Source: Ilumatobacteraceae bacterium
GTDB lineage: Bacteria; Actinomycetota; Acidimicrobiia; Acidimicrobiales; Ilumatobacteraceae
Reading direction: 5' to 3'
NCBI GenBank assembly: GCA_013213745.1
Contig: JABSQH010000075.1
Span: 18,163 to 82,162, forward strand
DNA: 64,000 nucleotides
The notes under the pieces: generated by a model
Seen by the model: only the letters and a program-made list of their open reading frames with translations
The model's database searches: none
Told to the model about the DNA's origin: nothing
Shown: positions 61,979 through 64,000 of the stretch, in pieces
Numbering within the stretch: the stretch's first letter is position 1
Layout of the letters: every line of letters starts with the position of its first letter
Position numbers and translations under genes: made by a program

Positions 61979-64000
61979 ATGGGATCAGTCGGTAAGCGTG
62001 GGCGCACTTGGACAGCGCTGTGCATGGCGCTCGGCCTCGTTGCCGGATTGCTCGTCAGCGTGGCGATCGCCGTCGACGACGACAGTGGCGATGCACAAGC
62101 CGCAAGTCCGGTGTCAGACGACTTCACCGGTAACCCGGGCGGAACGAACCCGTACAACGGCGGCGTCGACTGGCCTGACGCATCGACATGGGTCGAAGCC
62201 AATGACGGCGCTGGGCAGCCATGGAGTACCGGTCAGATCCAGGCCACCGCAGCGCCAGGGCTCCTCTTCGGTGCAACCGGCAATGGGCTCGGAGCAAATA
62301 CGACGATCACCCGCGACGTCGACCTCTCCGGCTTCAATCCCAGCCTGCCCCCCGGTGCCACCGGCGCCAAGGTCAGCTTTACCCTTCTCGCCCGCGACGA
62401 CAACGACGATCTGCAGTTGCGCTTCCTCGACGCTGCCGACAACCCGACGGTGATCGCTGACTTTGGCGGATCGCCGGTCGAAACCCGACTCTCATACGTC
62501 ATTCCCAACTCGCTGCTCATCGCTGACGGCGCGATCCAATTCGGCGCGGGCAATGGCGACTGGAACAACGACACCATCGAGATTGGTGACCTCACCATCG
62601 AGAATGCCGTCGCCAACCCGGACCTGCCCGCGACGTGCGGTGTTGACGTCCAGGTGGTCCTCGACGAGTCCGGCTCGATTTACGAATTCTCCAATGGTGG
62701 CGCACGCGGTGAGATCGGCGTGCGCGACGGCGTGATCGCCTTCCTCGACGGCCTCAATGGCACGGGTTCTCGCATCAACACGCACGAGTTTTCGAACAAC
62801 GGCCGCGACGTCGAACTCGATCCCGACGAAAGCGGCATCTTCGAAACCGGCTACTTCCCCATCAACGACGCAACAATCGAGGCATTCCTCGACGACAGTG
62901 GCACCCCCGTCACCGGCTACTTCAAGGAAGTCGGAACGGACGCTGCTTCAGTCGATTCGACCGATCCTGAAACGTACGAGCCACGCAACGCCGATGCCGG
63001 CCAGGACGGCGAGTCGTTCACCAACTGGGAGGCTGGCCTGCAGAAGGCCGTCGACGTCGGCGCCGACCTTGCGCCGGTCGTGATCTTCTTCACCGACGGC
63101 GTGCCCAACACCGTTGGCACAGCTGGCAGCTCCGACAACGGCAACGGCGACGGCGCGGCAAACTCCGCCGCTGCAGCGGTCGGCCAGATCGATGCCATCA
63201 AGGCGGCCGGCGCCAAGGTGATCGCGGTCGGCGTCGGCCAGGTCACCGAGCCGGCCAACCTCGAGCGTCTCGCAGAGTTCGTCGAGCCGACGGAGACGCC
63301 CGAGATTTGGGACGGCAACACCAAGCTCGACCTCAGCACTGTCGACGTCATCTCGGTGACCGACTTCTCCGGTCTCGAGTCAGCGCTCGCAGAAGCTGCT
63401 GCCAACTTCTGTTCACAGCAGCTCGTGATCGACAAGGTCGACGAGAATGGCGCGCCAATTGCGGGCGTCGATTTCGAGACCACGGTCACCGGTCGGCCGA
63501 TTCCTCCGGGCAATGATTTCTTCACATTCCTCGAGCCTGCGGGCGGTCCATCCAGCGCAAGTGCGGCAACGGATGGCGCAGGCCGGGCCGCATTCGAGTG
63601 GACTGCCGACCGGAGCCAAGTCTCGGCTCCGACCTGGACCTCGAGCGCCACCTTCGTTGAGACGATCCCTGTCGGGTTCACGGTCAACCCTGGGAATCCA
63701 GGGACCTGCACCGTGGTGCCGTCGCGAGGCACCGAACCGGCGCTCTCCGTCGTCGTCAACAATAGCGAGGCGACGTACCAGCTCGATGGCGGCGCTTTCG
63801 AGTTCATGGCGGGTGACCTGGTGAGTTGCGAGATCCGCAACGAGAAGGTCAAACCGTCGGTCACTGTCGAAAAGACCGTGACGTCTGACCCGGCACCGAC
63901 GGGCACCGAGAACCAGTTCTCGGTCACCTATCAGGTCGTCGTGACGAACCAGGGTCCTGGTGACACCACCTACACCCTCACCGATGTCACCGACTTCGAC
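61979..64000 (+). CDS. Secreted VWA-domain surface protein with DUF11-type repeat, 3' end beyond window
   Basis: At least 674 residues, open to the window edge. Signal peptide ends about residue 40. A beta-sandwich-like region (about 45-215) precedes a VWA domain starting VDVQVVLDESGSIYEFSNGG, with MIDAS D-x-S-x-S in DESGS, then INTHEFSNNGRDV, and IFFTDGVPNTVG. Following domains: a prealbumin/Cna-B-like part (IDKVDENGAPIAGVDFETTV) and a DUF11 adhesin repeat (VTVEKTVTSDPAPTGTENQF, VVVTNQGPGDTTYTLTDV). ATG 61979 has GAAGGAG nine bases upstream. Likely adhesin or sheath protein. Confidence 0.88.
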   Translation, partial: MGSVGKRGRTWTALCMALGLVAGLLVSVAIAVDDDSGDAQAASPVSDDFTGNPGGTNPYNGGVDWPDASTWVEANDGAGQPWSTGQIQATAAPGLLFGATGNGLGANTTITRDVDLSGFNPSLPPGATGAKVSFTLLARDDNDDLQLRFLDAADNPTVIADFGGSPVETRLSYVIPNSLLIADGAIQFGAGNGDWNNDTIEIGDLTIENAVANPDLPATCGVDVQVVLDESGSIYEFSNGGARGEIGVRDGVIAFLDGLNGTGSRINTHEFSNNGRDVELDPDESGIFETGYFPINDATIEAFLDDSGTPVTGYFKEVGTDAASVDSTDPETYEPRNADAGQDGESFTNWEAGLQKAVDVGADLAPVVIFFTDGVPNTVGTAGSSDNGNGDGAANSAAAAVGQIDAIKAAGAKVIAVGVGQVTEPANLERLAEFVEPTETPEIWDGNTKLDLSTVDVISVTDFSGLESALAEAAANFCSQQLVIDKVDENGAPIAGVDFETTVTGRPIPPGNDFFTFLEPAGGPSSASAATDGAGRAAFEWTADRSQVSAPTWTSSATFVETIPVGFTVNPGNPGTCTVVPSRGTEPALSVVVNNSEATYQLDGGAFEFMAGDLVSCEIRNEKVKPSVTVEKTVTSDPAPTGTENQFSVTYQVVVTNQGPGDTTYTLTDVTDFD

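Noticed and set aside
1..64000. CRISPR array, prophage or integrative element
   Set aside because: No regularly spaced repeats, no cas, integrase, capsid or conjugation genes; the only mobile trace is the IS256 remnant.

Overview
The window is a 64 kb stretch of high-GC, gene-dense bacterial chromosome. Codons end almost always in G or C, GTG starts are common, and neighbouring genes often share ATGA, GTGA or TGATG junctions. An AftD-type arabinofuranosyltransferase, a GarA-like FHA protein beside an FtsR-like MerR regulator, DUF222/HNH remnants, LLM oxidoreductases and many acyl-CoA enzymes point to Actinobacteria. A free-living, probably marine, member of Acidimicrobiia (Ilumatobacter-like) fits best; that last step is inference from gene content, because there is no rRNA here.

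Layout. 0-10.5 kb: cell-envelope block on the minus strand (family-5 substrate-binding lipoprotein, PIG-V-type mannosyltransferase, AftD-like protein, acyltransferase-SGNH protein) meeting a broken GT-C glycosyltransferase. 10.5-22.4 kb: purine/amide nitrogen block (three-subunit xanthine dehydrogenase, phosphoribosyltransferase, allantoate/carbamoyl amidohydrolase, ABC importer, gamma-glutamyltransferase, GDPD phosphodiesterase) with an M50 protease. 22.4-29 kb: methyltransferase, acyl-CoA ligase, SirB1-like protein, DJ-1/PfpI proteins, flavin reductase, acyl-CoA dehydrogenase. 29-37 kb: ispH, DUF512 radical-SAM protein, der, and an arylsulfatase. 37-45 kb: tRNA-Pro(GGG), small membrane proteins and lipoproteins, an arsenic block (arsR, arsC, aquaporin), SRAP and HIT proteins. 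45-57 kb: pgsA-like, gcvH, FHA, MerR, DUF151 nuclease, MerR, gcvT and gcvP. This matches the mycobacterial order pgsA2-gcvH-garA-Rv1828-Rv1829-Rv1830-gcvB, but is interrupted by an IS256-type remnant. gcvP has a tandem glycine riboswitch. 57-64 kb: a peptidoglycan-binding M23 peptidase, a DUF1932 dehydrogenase, an HNH remnant and a VWA surface protein running off the edge.

Two themes run through the window. First, between healthy housekeeping genes lie many decayed genes with frameshifts, internal deletions or TGG-to-TGA changes: GT-C, GlxA-like, FMN reductase, SDR, LLM, GH2-like, HNH and transposase. Second, two Nif11-like leader peptides, about 11 kb apart and on opposite strands, resemble each other closely. 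Both are hard to see as ordinary genes, one because it is frameshifted and both because a start codon is missing or unclear. They are the best candidates for something not described before, but no maturation enzyme is visible beside them.
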